The notes beneath the pieces were generated by a model, which saw only the letters and a list, made by a program, of their open reading frames with translations, had not been told where the DNA came from and did no database searches. A stretch of DNA of 64,000 nt from Pisaster brevispinus (taxonomy: Eukaryota > Echinodermata > Asteroidea > Forcipulatida > Asteriidae), in NCBI GenBank assembly GCA_023634235.1, contig JAMKCF010000028.1:2846001-2910000 (forward strand), given 5' to 3'. A program made the position numbers and the translations under genes. Positions 30,225-41,367 of the stretch are shown here, one piece after another. Position 1 is the stretch's first letter. The number at the start of each line of letters is the position of its first letter.

Positions 30225-30921
30225 GTGCAATCTTAATCAGCTGTCTCCAAGTTGTTCCTTTATTGAAGAGAAACTCTTCAGGGATGAGAAATTTCAGACT
30301 TTTGCCCGAGTTGAGACTTTTTACGTCTGCCAATTCAATTCAATATAACATTTATTTCCATTCTTAACAGTGCATATAACAGAATGCAAAAGACAATATT
30401 TTGGAGGCACGATCCTCATAAGCCAAGGCTTGTAGTGGAGTGCCTTTAGAAGAAAACAAGAAAAAGAAAGAAAAAAACTTAATTAATTAATGAAATAGTT
30501 AACTTAGTTAATTAATTATTACAAGACAAAGATGGGGACAAATAATCTGACAAGACAGAAGTTGAGATAAGTAACTACTAAAAAAAATGTGAAAACTGCT
30601 GGGGAGGAGGCAACTCTGGAGAATATGAAACCAAAGGGATAAAATTATGCTACATATTGGGAGATAAGATACTCTGAAAATGGCTGTTATTTTCTTCCTA
30701 AGAGAACCATTATCTTTGATGTACTTCTCTAGTGCTGAAGGGTACAGCTCGTAAAAGCTCCTTGAAATCTAGTGGAAAGCCATCGTTTCAACATGCCTCC
30801 TAGAATTGGGGTCCTAGTTTCAGAACTTTTCATCGGCAATGTCTCTCAGTTGTTACTGGATTCATCTAGTGATCAACGACAGTTATTGACATTTTAATAT
30901 TTTTGATACTATTAAACACAG
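30225..30921 (+). other. CTR9 intron with dispersed repeat
   Basis: About 30,270-30,330 and 30,690-30,850 match 54,415-54,570 and 55,500-55,610. At 54-55 kb a TIR element interrupts the same repeat. In between here is AATTCAATTCAATATAACAT, TTATTTCCATTC, typical of the reversed 3' end of a LINE or SINE, followed by a purine-rich AAGAAAACAAGAAAAAGAAA tract. Confidence 0.55.
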
Positions 30922-31178
30922 CTGCTGTTCGCCTTGGCATTGGCCACTGCTTCAATAAGCTAAACAAACCGGAGAAAGCACGCCTGGCCTTCTAGCGGGC
31001 CCTGGAACTCGATCTGAAGTGTGTGGGCACCATCGTTGGCCTTGCATACCTAGAAATCGACAGTAAAGCAACAGATTCCATACGGACTGGAGTCCAGCTT
31101 CTCTCCAAGGCGTACACGATAGACTCCAGCAACCCTATGGTGCTCAACCATCTTGCAAATCGTTTCTTCTTTAAGAAG
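30922..31178 (+). pseudogene. CTR9: CTR9 TPR exon with amber codon
   Basis: The frame reads AVRLGIGHCFNKLNKPEKAR, LAF, TAG (30,993-30,995), [20 protein letters not shown], then [30 protein letters not shown], and a GTAACG donor. It matches the CTR9 block [29 protein letters not shown] through [16 protein letters not shown]. The TAG replaces the Ser of AFSRAL and would truncate the protein within the TPR solenoid. The tandem array begins inside this exon, at 31,109, within the codons for AYTID. Confidence 0.9.
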
Positions 31179-31364
31179 GTAACGTCCCTCAAGAAGCTAC
31201 TTCCAAACCTCGGCTCAGGCCAAAAGTGCACACTGCTCCAAGATTGATGGCGAAGTCCAAGTCTAGATTTTGAAAAAGCCCCAAAAGTTGGTTTTCATTT
31301 TCAAATTTCTATTATCCAATTGCAGGAAAGAATCAAACTCACGGAGTTAAACACATCCCCCATA

Positions 31365-31640
31365 GTTATTGGTTATGGATTATTAATATTGGTCACTGGT
31401 TATTGGTTGTTGGTTATCGGTTATGACTCACTTCACGTAACCAGGTTTAATAGTTATACTTTTCAGTATCGAATGATAGCCAGGTTTAATTTTATCATTG
31501 ACCAGTTTTAGCACATCACTAATCAGAATGAATTTGTCACTAACAAGGACGAATTTGTCATCGACAAAGCTTTATTTGTAATTAACCTGGACTAACTCGT
31601 CATTAACCAGGATTAATTCATCATTTACCAAGTTTTATTT
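31365..31640 (+). repeat. Degenerate TTATTGGTTAT / AATTTGTCA minisatellite (unit 1)
   Basis: Short imperfect repeats (GTTATTGGTTATGG, GGTTGTTGGTTATCG, then ATGAATTTGTCACTAAC, GACGAATTTGTCATCGAC, GATTAATTCATCATT). They recur in each unit at about 35,655, 40,293 and 44,933. Intronic. Confidence 0.7.
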
Positions 31641-31652
31641 GTAATTATCTAG

Positions 31653-31760
31653 GATTATACGAAGGTGCAACATCTTGCTCTGCATGCATTCCACGGTACA
31701 GACAATGAAGCAACGCAGGCGGAAAGCTGCTACCAACTCACAAGAGCCTTCCATGTACAA
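31653..31760 (+). pseudogene. CTR9: CTR9 TPR exon [10 protein letters not shown], unit 1
   Basis: 36 intact codons between ATCTAG and [26 protein letters not shown], then [15 protein letters not shown]. Equivalent to CTR9 [36 protein letters not shown]. Phase 0 at both ends. The last codon is CAA, giving a weaker CAA|GTAAAG donor than in the other units. Confidence 0.9.
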
Positions 31761-31779
31761 GTAAAGGATTCCCACCCCA

Positions 31780-32255
31780 CTCATGGTTCTCCCCATGTAC
31801 AAGCCAGCGTATTGTTTGGATTAAGTGCCAAATCAAACCCAAATACTAGGGAAAACCCCCTCTCTTTACAATTAAGTGTACTAGGTTCTTCTACACTCAT
31901 TACACAAAACACTTTTTTACATCCCGTCCAAAACATGAAGTGATAATGCTCAAGTGTCTTGCTTAAGGAATGTAAGCAGGTAAGGACGCAAATATCAAGA
32001 CCGAGACTCAAATCAAACTCTGGGCCCAATTTCATAGAGCTGCTTAAGCAGAAAATATTGCTTAACATTTTTCTGCTTAGCAGAAATGAGCAGGATACCA
32101 GCCATGGTAGTTTGGCTGGTAATCTTATTCTGGTAAGTATCATTTTGTTGTGCTTAGCTGGTTTTTGTGCTTAAGCAGCTCTATGAAATTGGGCCCAGAT
32201 CAGAAACACCAGAGCTTGTGTCTGGTGTGGTTGACTGCTCGGCCAGGACGCGGCT
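31780..32255 (-). mobile_element. Diverged tRNA-derived SINE interrupted by a MITE, unit 1
   Basis: The flanks match the SINE at 23.9-24.2 kb in the same orientation and order: AAGTGTACTAGGTTCTTCTA, CAAGTGTCTTGCTTAAGGAA and GACCGAGACTCAAATCAAAC on one side, GAAACACCAGAGCTTGTGTC and GACTGCTCGGCCAGGACGCG on the other. The MITE at 32,022-32,196 sits between the B-box and A-box parts. Copies in units 2-4 are at 36,070-36,545, 40,708-41,183 and 45,348-45,826. Confidence 0.85.
32022..32196. mobile_element. 175-bp MITE, GGGCCCAATTTCATAGAGCT termini, unit 1
   Basis: Terminal inverted repeats of about 28 bp: GGGCCCAATTTCATAGAGCT, GCTTAAGC at one end, its complement GCTTAAGC, AGCTCTATGAAATTGGGCCC at the other. 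The interior is rich in GCTTAGCAG/CTGCTTAAG. Non-coding. I know this terminal sequence as a very common short element in echinoderm DNA (recollection, not a search). Copies: 36,311-36,485; 40,949-41,123; 45,592-45,766. Confidence 0.9.
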
Positions 32256-32309
32256 GCTGAATTCTGACGGATTTATGTGGACAATAACCTTCTGCGTTCC
32301 TCTCTACAG

Positions 32310-32440
32310 TGACCACGACCAAGCTTTCCAGTACTACTACAATGCAAGCCTTCCAGTTTGCATCCACAGCTAATCGTTTTGCCGCACTTTGGTTTGGGGC
32401 AGATGTACATCCACCGGGGGGAATATGAGAGTATGCGAAC
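32310..32440 (+). pseudogene. CTR9: CTR9 TPR exon DQAFQYYY, two frameshifts, unit 1
   Basis: Three frames are needed to read it: [12 protein letters not shown], then QFASTANRFAAL, then GLGQMYIHRGEYES. The CTR9 counterpart is [39 protein letters not shown]. One indel lies before the CAGTTTGCATCC string and one near CACTTTGGTTTGGGG. The start is also out of phase with the preceding exon. The same defects are present in all four units. Confidence 0.85.
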
Positions 32441-32486
32441 GTGAGTCAAGAGAATGATTGTAAATCTATGTAATGTATTACTGTAA

Positions 32487-32695
32487 GGACTCCTGCAGTG
32501 TTGTAGTCCAGACCTGGAAGTCTGAGATCGAGACCAGTGACCGAAATCTGAACATCTGAGACCCGGAACTGAGACCAGCCCTTCCCAGACCGAGACTTTT
32601 GCAGACCAAGACTGAGACCACAAAAAGGTCTCAAGATGGTCTCGAGAACAGACCTGCAGGTCTTGAGACCTTCAACACTGGACTCCTGTAAAACT
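32487..32695. repeat. GAGACC-rich inverted element, unit 1
   Basis: Begins CAGTGTTGTAGTCCAGACCT and ends AGACCTTCAACACTGGAC. The outer CAGTGTTG/CAACACTG ends are inverted and the interior repeats GAGACC and GGTCTC. Copies follow in units 2 (about 36,776), 3 (about 41,414) and 4 (about 46,057). Confidence 0.75.
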
Positions 32696-32710
32696 GGATT
32701 TGTCATTTTT

Positions 32711-33009
32711 GTCTCCTGACGATGACTAGAGCAAGCTAGTCGAAACGTTGAGACCAATTAACCAATTAAGAACTCACTCCGTGGCAGTGAGGTTAATAAC
32801 GAGAAGTCCCCTCGATCTGATCCACTATTAAGCTAAAGTTGTAGTCCTGGCCGATTTCCTACCCTCCGCCCAGGTAGTAGCTAATAAGCTGGACAGTTCT
32901 TTTCAGAACTAAGTAATCTCCCGAAGTAGTCTCTCAATTTTTCCGGCAGTAGAATAAAAAGCAAGACCTAGTTCTTTAAGAACAAATCTACATAGCTAGT
33001 AGATATATG
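32711..33009 (+). mobile_element. Single right arm of the fold-back family, unit 1
   Basis: GACTAGAGCAAGCTAGTCGA, AACGTTGAGACCAATTAA, GATTTCCTACCCTCCGCCCA, GGTAGTAGCTAATAAGCTGG and AAGCAAGACCTAGTTCTTTA are collinear with the right arm at 8,600-8,905. No left arm is present. The outermost end of the arm (CGCAAACCGAATATACATTT, CATGCAAAGCCTC) appears separately at about 34,360-34,400, so another insertion or rearrangement of about 1.3 kb splits it. Confidence 0.85.
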
Positions 33010-34575
33010 TAAATGAGGCCCCCTCATTTATGAAATGTTGTTGTTGTATGTTAACCCCATTTAATCCATAGGTCTTATTCACTCATTACAAACTCTATTG
33101 TTTTGGTAACCCCTGCTGGAAAGTGGACTGTCTATGTTGACCTCTGAACTGGTTGATCCAGTGGTGGGGTTGGTGGGGCCTAGCATGCTGGCTTCTGTGC
33201 TGTTATATCCCACCTACTCCAACAGCTGTTTCTCCATCCCCTCTCCTTTCCAGGTAGGAAAAGTTACTTTGTATTTTATTTTATCTAGTGTTCAACATTT
33301 AATAGAAGAAGATAGTGTATAGATAGAGTGGACATATTTTTTGATCAACTTTAAATTGAAGAATTGGCATACACTAACTTTGAAGTGTTTACAGTTTTTA
33401 TAAATTGTTCAATATACGATTTAACGGCCTTTTGGTCAGGAGTGAAATTATATGCGTATAAGTTCTCTTCAAACAGGAGTGTATTCTTAGGATTGTCTTT
33501 TGTTCTAGGTTTTCCTTTTGAGTTATAGGATCCATTAATTTTTACTTTACTGTACAGACTTTTATTTAACTTTGAGTATTCTAGGAGTACCTACATGTAG
33601 ATATTGGTTTCATGTTTTAGCCTGTGCCCCCATTTTATTGTATACTATAGGTTATGTAGTGTATGAGATGCATGGCAGGGTAGCCCCAGCCCTAGGTGGC
33701 CATAGGATTAGTAGTGACCACAGTAGGGTAATAACTCTATGCCCTGGGGGCCTGATTTAACATGCAGAAGGCCTGGCTCTGGCCTGTTGTTTATTTTAGT
33801 GGTTTTTATCTCTGTTAAGTTTTTCTTTGCTTGTCTTATGTCTTTCTTTATTTTAGTCTAGTGTAGATAAAGTGACCAGAGAGAGGGCGAGAACTGCTCA
33901 TTCTTATTTATTATAAGAGAGGTTTATTTTTGGGTCTAACAGTAAACCGATTAGCTGCAGTGTTAAATTACCAAGTGTTTCTTTACAATAGTAAAGTTTC
34001 TCATTATTTCTTTTATAGAGATTGTTCATTTGGGGATAAGTTTGCTTTTCATTTTTTTGTATCTTTTGTTTTAATTTATCTATCTTTTATTCTGAATTGA
34101 AGTGAGATCAACAATTAAGTGTTTACTTTTTAAACCCTTCAACTTCTTGAACCTTTATGGTTTAGTGTAATGTGATTATGGATGGACACATTTTTACAGT
34201 AATAGCTGTGAATGTATTTGGTTAGTTGTTTGTTTCTTTAAATAATCAAAGTGCTGTTATATCCCACCAACTCCAACAGCTGTCTCTCCATTCCCTCTCC
34301 TTTCCAGCCAGAATAAAGTACAGAATAGAACGCACCCAGCTCACATATACACGTGGTGTTACCGCAAACCGAATATACATTTATACCTCACCATGCAAAG
34401 CCTCAACAAGTTTATTGTTGAAATTTATTTATTTTTTGTTTTCATTTTCTCAAAAAGTTGACATTATTCAGCTGAAAGTTTCACTGGTGACTTTTATTGT
34501 TTCTTTCTTGATTTTTGCCTGTAAATCAGCACTATGTTGACCAAAACCTAATGCACTCCTCTTGTTTCAAACCAG
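33010..34575 (+). other. Non-coding interior of unit 1
   Basis: T-rich sequence splitting the fold-back arm. Several open frames of 62-104 codons occur (33,134; 33,572; 34,226) and recur in other units only because the DNA is repeated. No domain is recognisable. Confidence 0.5.
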
Positions 34576-34782
34576 GCTGCCCAGTGCTTCGAGAAGGTAC
34601 TGAAAGCCCAACCAGGTAACTATGAGACCATGAAGATTCTTGGGTCTCTCTATGTGACATCCAGTGATGAGACCAAGAGGGAGACTGCCAAGGGTCACCT
34701 CCAGAAGGTCGTCGATCAGTTCCCGGAAGATGTCGAGGCATGGATTGAGTTGGCTCAGATCTTGGAACTCACCGAAGTACCG
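34576..34782 (+). pseudogene. CTR9: CTR9 TPR exon [10 protein letters not shown], unit 1
   Basis: 69 intact codons between AACCAG and [75 protein letters not shown]. Equivalent to CTR9 [26 protein letters not shown]...[13 protein letters not shown]. Two TPR helices are readable. Phase 0 on both sides, so extra copies could be added without a shift if spliced. Confidence 0.9.
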
Positions 34783-34899
34783 GTATGTTCTTTCACATTT
34801 TTAAAAGTTGTTTTTGTCGTCTCGATCGAAGCAGTCCTGTGGCTGTACATGGAATTGTGATCTCTCACCCAGTTACTTTGCGAGCACATGCACCCTGCT

Positions 34900-35345
34900 A
34901 GGGCTCGAATTTTACACTGGACAACAGACCCAAGGCCAGTAGTTTTGGTGTCGGGCCAGTAAACTTTTGGCTCGACAAGTCATGCGGTCTTGTGTTTTTT
35001 TATTTAATATTATTGAAGAATAATACCTCACTATGTAACATCTTGACCCAAAAAGTAATATGTTCAAATGTTGACTTTGAGTCTGATAAAATACCTTTCA
35101 ATTCTACTGAGTACTGACATCATGAACTATACTTAATACCCATGAAGACAAATAAAAATCAATCCTCTCTTACATGTCAATAGCGCTTAAGTTCAAATAA
35201 ATGCAGTTAACTTAAATGCACAGTAAAACTGGGTCAGGAAGGTTTTTCTTATTTTGATTCTGGTCTTGTAACAAAACATTCTGGTTCAGTAAAAATGTTG
35301 AGCCACAAGACGTGTACGTGGTCGTGTGGATTTTTCCCCCAAAGT
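34900..35345 (-). mobile_element. CAGGGCTCGAATTT-family fragment, unit 1
   Basis: GGGCTCGAATTTTACACTGG, CCAGTAGTTTTGGTGTCGGG, CCAGTAAACTTTTGGCTCGA and, near the far end, CTGGTCTTGTAACAAAACAT and GTGGATTTTTCCCCCAAAGT are the reverse complement of the 27.5-kb element. Present in all units. Confidence 0.75.
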
Positions 35346-35942
35346 TCAAGCTTCGCCTGCATAGATACTATGTGGAGGGAGTGCGTGCCAAAAACATAGG
35401 CGTACACGATAGACTCCAGCAACCCTATGGTGCTCAACCATCTTGCAAATCGTTTCTTCTATAAGAAGGTAACGTCCCTCTAGAAGCTACTTCCAAACCT
35501 CGGCTCAGGCCAAAAATGCACACTGCTCCAAGATTGATGGCGAAGTCCAAGTCTAGATTTTGAAAAAGCCCCAAAAGTTGGTTTTCATTTTCAAATTTCT
35601 ATTATCCAATTGCAGGAAAGAATCAAACTCATGGAGTTAAACACATCCCCCATAGTTATTGGTTATGGCTTATTAATATTGGTCACTGGTTATTGGTTGT
35701 TGGTTATCGGTTATGACTCACTTCACGTAACCAGGTTTAATAGTTATACTTTTCAGTATCGAATGATAGCCAGGTTTAATTTTATCATTGACCAGTTTTA
35801 GCACATCACTAATCAGAATGAATTTGTCACTAACAAGGACGAATTTGTCATCGACAAAGCTTTATTTGTAATTAACCTGGACTAACTCGTCATTAACCAG
35901 GATTAATTCATCATTTACCAAGTTTTATTTGTAATTATCTAG

Positions 35943-36050
35943 GATTATACGAAGGTGCAACATCTTGCTCTGCATGCATTCCACGGTACAGACAATGAAG
36001 CAACGCAGGCGGAAAGCTGCTACCAACTCACAAGAGCCTTCCATGTACAG
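35943..36050 (+). pseudogene. CTR9: CTR9 TPR exon [10 protein letters not shown], unit 2
   Basis: Same 36 codons as in unit 1, last codon CAG, with a consensus CAG|GTAAGG donor. Confidence 0.9.
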
Positions 36051-36598
36051 GTAAGGATTCCCACCCCACTCATGGTTCTCCCCATGTACAAGCCAGCGTA
36101 TTGTTTGGATTAAGTGCCAAATCAAACCCAAATACTAGGGAAAACCCCCTCTCTTTACAATTAAGTGTACTAGGTTCTTCTACACTCATTACACAAAACA
36201 CTTTTTTACATCCCGTCCAAAACATGAAGTGATAATGCTCAAGTGTCTTGCTTAAGGAATGTAAGCAGGTAAGGACGCAAATATCAAGACCGAGACTCAA
36301 ATCAAACTCTGGGCCCAATTTCATAGAGCTGCTTAAGCAGAAAATATTGCTTAACATTTTTCTGCTTAGCAGAAATGAGCAGGATACCAGTCATGGTAGT
36401 TTGGCTGGTGATCTTATTCTGGTAAGTATCATTTTGTTGTGCTTAGCTGGTTTTTGTGCTTAAGCAGCTCTATGAAATTGGGCCCAGATCAGAAACACCA
36501 GAGCTTGTGTCTGGTGTGGTTGACTGCTCGGCCAGGACGCGGCTGCTGAATTCTGACGGATTTATGTGGACAATAACCTTCTGCGTTCCTCTCTACAG

Positions 36599-36729
36599 TG
36601 ACCACGACCAAGCTTTCCAGTACTACTACCATGCAAGCCTCCCAGTTTGCATCCACAGCTAATCGTTTTGCCGCACTTTGGTTTGGGGCAGATGTACATC
36701 CATCGGGGGGAATGTGAGAGTATGCGAAC
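36599..36729 (+). pseudogene. CTR9: CTR9 TPR exon DQAFQYYY, frameshifted, unit 2
   Basis: As in unit 1 but His for Asn after YYY, and TGTGAG for TATGAG near the end. Both shared frameshifts are present. Confidence 0.85.
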
Positions 36730-38863
36730 GTGAGTCAAGAGAATGATTGTAAATCTCTGTAATGTATTACTGTAAGGACTCCTGCAGTGTTGTAGTCCAG
36801 ACCTGGAAGTCTGAGATCGAGACCAGTGACTGAAATCTGAGCATCTGAGACCCGGAACTGAGACCAGCCCTTCCCAGACCGAGACTTTTGCAGACCAAGA
36901 CTGAGACCACAAAAAGGTCTCAAGATGGTCTCGAGAACAGACCTGCAGGTCTTGAGACCTTCAACACTGGACTCCTGTAAAACTGGATTTGTCATTTTTG
37001 TCTCCTGACGATGACTAGAGCAAGCTAGTTGAAACGTTGAGACCAATTAACCAATTAAGAACTCACTCCGTGGCAGTGAGGTTAATAACGAGAAGTCCCC
37101 TCGATCTGATCCACTATTAAGCTAAAGTTGTAGTCCTGGCCGATTTCCTACCCTCCGCCCAGGTAGTAGCTAATAAGCTGGACAGTTCTTTTCAGAACTA
37201 AGTAATCTCCCGAAGTAGTCTCTCAATTTTTCCGGCAGTAGAATAAAAAGCAAGACCTAGTTCTTTAAGAACAAATCTACATAGCTAGTAGATATATGTA
37301 AATGAGGCCCCCTCATTTATGAAATGTTGTTGTTGTATGTTAACCCCATTTAATCCATAGGTCTTATTCACTCATTACAAACTCTATTGTTTTGGTAACC
37401 CCTGCTGGAAAGTGGACTGTCTATGTTGACCTCTGAACTGGTTGATCCAGTGGTGGGGTTGGTGGGGCCTAGCATGCTGGCTTCTGTGCTGTTATATCCC
37501 ACCTACTCCAACAGCTGTTTCTCCATCCCCTCTCCTTTCCAGGTAGGAAAAGTTACTTTGTATTTTATTTTATCTAGTGTTCAACATTTAATAGAAGAAG
37601 ATAGTGTATAGATAGAGTGGACATATTTTTTGATCAACTTTAAATTGAAGAATTGGCATACACTAACTTTGAAGTGTTTACAGTTTTTATAAATTGTTCA
37701 TTATACGATTTAACGGCCTTTTGGTCAGGAGTGAAATTATATGCGTATAAGTTCTCTTAAAACAGGAGTGTATTCTTAGGATTGTCTTTTGTTCTAGGTT
37801 TTCCTTTTGAGTTATAGGATCCATTAATTTTTACTTTACTGTACAGACTTTTATTTAACTTTGAGTATTCTAGGAGTACCTACATGTAGATATTGGTTTC
37901 ATGTTTTAGCCTGTGCCCCCATTTTATTGTATACTATAGGTTATGTAGTGTATGAGATGCATGGCAGGGTAGCCCCAGCCCTAGGTGGCCATAGGATTAG
38001 TAGTGACCACAGTAGGGTAATAACTCTATGCCCTGGGGGCCTGATTTAACATGCAGAAGGCCTGGCTCTGGCCTGTTGTTTATTTTAGTGGTTTTTATCT
38101 CTGTTAAGTTTTTCTTTGCTTGTCTTATGTCTTTCTTTATTTTAGTCTAGTGTAGATAAAGTGACCAGAGAGAGGGCGAGAACTGCTCATTCTTATTTAT
38201 TATAAGAGAGGTTTATTTTTGGGTCTAACCGTAAACCGATTAGCTGCAGTGTTAAATTACCAAGTGTTTCTTTACAATAGTAAAGTTTCTCATTATTTCT
38301 TTTATAGAGATTGTTCATTTGGGGATAAGTTTGCTTTTCATTTTTTTGTATCTTTTGTTTTAATTTATCTATCTTTTATTCTGAATTGAAGTGAGATCAA
38401 CAATTAAGTGTTTACTTTTTAAACCCTTCAACTTCTTGAACCTTTATGGTTTAGTGTAATGTGATTATGGATGGACACATTTTTACAGTAATAGCTGTGA
38501 ATGTATTTGGTTAGTTGTTTGTTTCTTTAATTAATCAAAGTGCTGTTATATCCCACCAACTCCAACAGCTGTTTCTCCATTCCCTCTCCTTTCCAGCCAG
38601 AATAAAGTACAGAATAGAGCGCACCCAGCTCACATATACACGTGGTGTTACCGCAAACCGAATATACATTTATACCTCACCATGCAAAGATTAACAAGTT
38701 TATTGTTGAAATTTATTTATTTTTTGTTTTCATTTTCTCAAAAAGTTGACATTATTCAGCTGAAAGTTTCACTGGTGACTTTTATTGTTTCTTTCTTGAT
38801 TTTTGCCTGTAAATCAGCACTATGTTGACCAAAACCTAATGCACTCCTCTTGTTTCAAACCAG

Positions 38864-39070
38864 GCTGCCCAGTGCTTCGAGAAGGTACTGAAAGCCCAAC
38901 CAGGTAACTATGAGACCATGAAGATTCTTGGGTCTCTCTATGTGACATCCAGTGATGAGACCAAGAGGGAGACTGCCAAGGGTCACCTCCAGAAGGTCGT
39001 CGATCAGTTCCCGGAAGATGTCGAGGCATGGATTGAGTTGGCTCAGATCTTGGAACTCACCGAAGTACCG
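38864..39070 (+). pseudogene. CTR9: CTR9 TPR exon [10 protein letters not shown], unit 2
   Basis: Intact 69 codons, same protein as unit 1. Confidence 0.9.
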
Positions 39071-39762
39071 GTATGTTCTTTCACATTTTTAAAAGTTGTT
39101 TTTGTCGTCTCGATCGAAGCAGTCCTGTGGCTGTACATGGAATTGTGATCTCTCACCCAGTTACTTTGCGAGCACATGCACCCTGCTAGGGCTCGAATTT
39201 TACACTGGACAACAGACCCAAGGCCAGTAGTTTTGGTGTCGGGCCAGTAAACTTTTGGCTTGACAAGTCATGCGGTCTTGTGTTTTTTTATTTAATATTA
39301 TTGAAGAATAATACCTCACTATGTAACATCTTGACCCAAAAAGTAATATGTTCAAATGTTGACTTTGAGTCTGATAAAATACCTTTCAATTCTACTGAGT
39401 ACTGACATCATGAACTATACTTAATACCCATGAAGACAAATAAAAATCAATCCTCTCTTACATGTCAATAGCGCTTAAGTTCAAATAAATGCAGTTAACT
39501 TAAATGCACAGTAAAACTGGGTCAGGAAGGTTTTTCTTATTTTGATTCTGGTCTTGTAACAAAACATTCTGGTTCAGTAAAAATGTTGAGCCACAAGACG
39601 TGTACGTGGTCGTGTGGATTTTTCCCCCAAAGTTCAAGCTTCGCCTGCATAGATACTATGTGGAGGGAGTGCGTGCACGTGCAGTAACTCTGTGAGAGCT
39701 CATAATTCTATGTACAGTCTCTAATGAGATTGGATACGCATTCCAGCACGTGCTCATTCTTC

Positions 39763-39922
39763 ATAAAGCCGTTAAGCAGAAAATTCTGCTTAGCAAATTT
39801 CTTTACTTAGTAAGAGATGAACAGGGTACCAGTGGCAACAATATAAACTTAATGGAATGTTGGTTCGTAACCTGTTTCTGCTGAGCAAGTTTTTGTGATT
39901 ACAGGTTATATGAAATTGGGCC
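39763..39922. mobile_element. Second, diverged MITE relative, unit 2
   Basis: TTCATAAAGCCGTTAAGCAG, AAAATTCTGCTTAGCAAATT, AGAGATGAACAGGGTACCAG and TTATATGAAATTGGGCCTTG follow the order of the GGGCCC MITE but are strongly diverged. Also at about 44,403-44,562 and 49,007-49,166; absent from unit 1 by deletion. Confidence 0.7.
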
Positions 39923-40580
39923 TTGGTCTGTTGAGCTGCTGGAACATTCAATGATCCGGTTAATCAGAATGTTCTGGGGGTCTAATGGATTTCGGGCTCT
40001 GTGCCAACGGAAACATTCTTCAAAGCCAAAAACATAGGCGTACACGATAGACTCCAGCAACCCTATGGTGCTCAAACATCTTGCAAATCGTTTCTTCTAT
40101 AAGAAGGTAACGTCCCTCAAGAAGTTACTTCCAAACCTCGGCTCAGGCCAAAAATGCACACTGCTCCAAGATTGATGGCGAAGTCCAAGTCTAGATTTTG
40201 AAAAAGCCCCAAAAGTTGGTTTTCATTTTCAAATTTCTATTATCCAATTGCAGGAAAGAATCAAACTCATGGAGTTAAACACATCCCCCATAGTTATTGG
40301 TTATGGCTTATTAATATTGGTCACTGGTTATTGGTTGTTGGTTATCGGTTATGACTCACTTCACGTAACCAGGTTTAATAGTTATACTTTTCAGTATCGA
40401 ATGATAGCCAGGTTTAATTTTATCATTGACCAGTTTTAGCACATCACTAATCAGAATGAATTTGTCACTAACAAGGACGAATTTGTCATCGACAAAGCTT
40501 TATTTGTAATTAACCTGGACTAACTCGTCATTAACCAGGATTAATTCATCATTTACCAAGTTTTATTTGTAATTATCTAG

Positions 40581-40688
40581 GATTATACGAAGGTGCAACA
40601 TCTTGCTCTGCATGCATTCCACGGTACAGACAATGAAGCAACGCAGGCGGAAAGCTGCTACCAACTCACAAGAGCCTTCCATGTACAG
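40581..40688 (+). pseudogene. CTR9: CTR9 TPR exon [10 protein letters not shown], unit 3
   Basis: Intact 36 codons, CAG|GTAAGG donor. Confidence 0.9.
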
Positions 40689-41236
40689 GTAAGGATTCCC
40701 ACCCCACTCATGGTTCTCCCCATGTACAAGCCAGCGTATTGTTTGGATTAAGTGCCAAATCAAACCCAAATACTAGGGAAAACCCCCTCTCTTTACAATT
40801 AAGTGTACTAGGTTCTTCTACACTCATTACACAAAACACTTTTTTACATCCCGTCCAAAACATGAAGTGATAATGCTCAAGTGTCTTGCTTAAGGAATGT
40901 AAGCAGGTAAGGACGCAAATATCAAGACCGAGACTCAAATCAAACTCTGGGCCCAATTTCATAGAGCTGCTTAAGCAGAAAATATTGCTTAACATTTTTC
41001 TGCTTAGCAGAAATGAGCAGGATACCAGTCATGGTAGTTTGGCTGGTGATCTTATTCTGGTAAGTATCATTTTGTTGTGCTTAGCTGGTTTTTGTGCTTA
41101 AGCAGCTCTATGAAATTGGGCCCAGATCAGAAACACCAGAGCTTGTGTCTGGTGTGGTTGACTGCTCGGCCAGGACGCGGCTGCTGAATTCTGACGGATT
41201 TATGTGGACAATAACCTTCTGCGTTCCTCTCTACAG

Positions 41237-41367
41237 TGACCACGACCAAGCTTTCCAGTACTACTACCATGCAAGCCTCCCAGTTTGCATCCACAGCTAA
41301 TCGTTTTGCCGCACTTTGGTTTGGGGCAGATGTACATCCATCAGGGGGAATGTGAGAGTATGCGAAC
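41237..41367 (+). pseudogene. CTR9: CTR9 TPR exon DQAFQYYY, frameshifted, unit 3
   Basis: Same two shared frameshifts; CATCAGGGGGAATG near the end where units 2 and 4 have CATCGGGGGGAATG. Confidence 0.85.

Larger units (their letters stand above)
31109..35398 (+). repeat. CTR9 tandem unit 1 (4,290 bp)
   Basis: First of four head-to-tail copies; the unit begins GGCGTACACGATAGACTCCA. It contains part of the AYTID...FFFKK exon, three further CTR9 exons, a SINE interrupted by a MITE, a GAGACC-rich element, one arm of the fold-back family and a CAGGGCTCGAATTT-family fragment. It is about 350 bp shorter than units 2 and 3: between GGAGTGCGTGC and CAAAAACATAGG (about 35,388) it lacks the segment that in other units carries a second MITE relative. 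Its exon-2 donor reads ACAAGTAAAGG against ACAGGTAAGG in units 2-4. Confidence 0.95.
35399..40036 (+). repeat. CTR9 tandem unit 2 (4,638 bp)
   Basis: Nearly identical to unit 1 by eye. The array joint is AAAAACATA|GGCGTACACG. The start of the unit is inside a coding exon, so the AYTID...FFYKK piece (35,399-35,468) has a donor but no acceptor. Contains MITE 36,311-36,485, fold-back arm about 37,000-37,298 and a second, diverged MITE relative at about 39,763-39,922. Confidence 0.95.
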
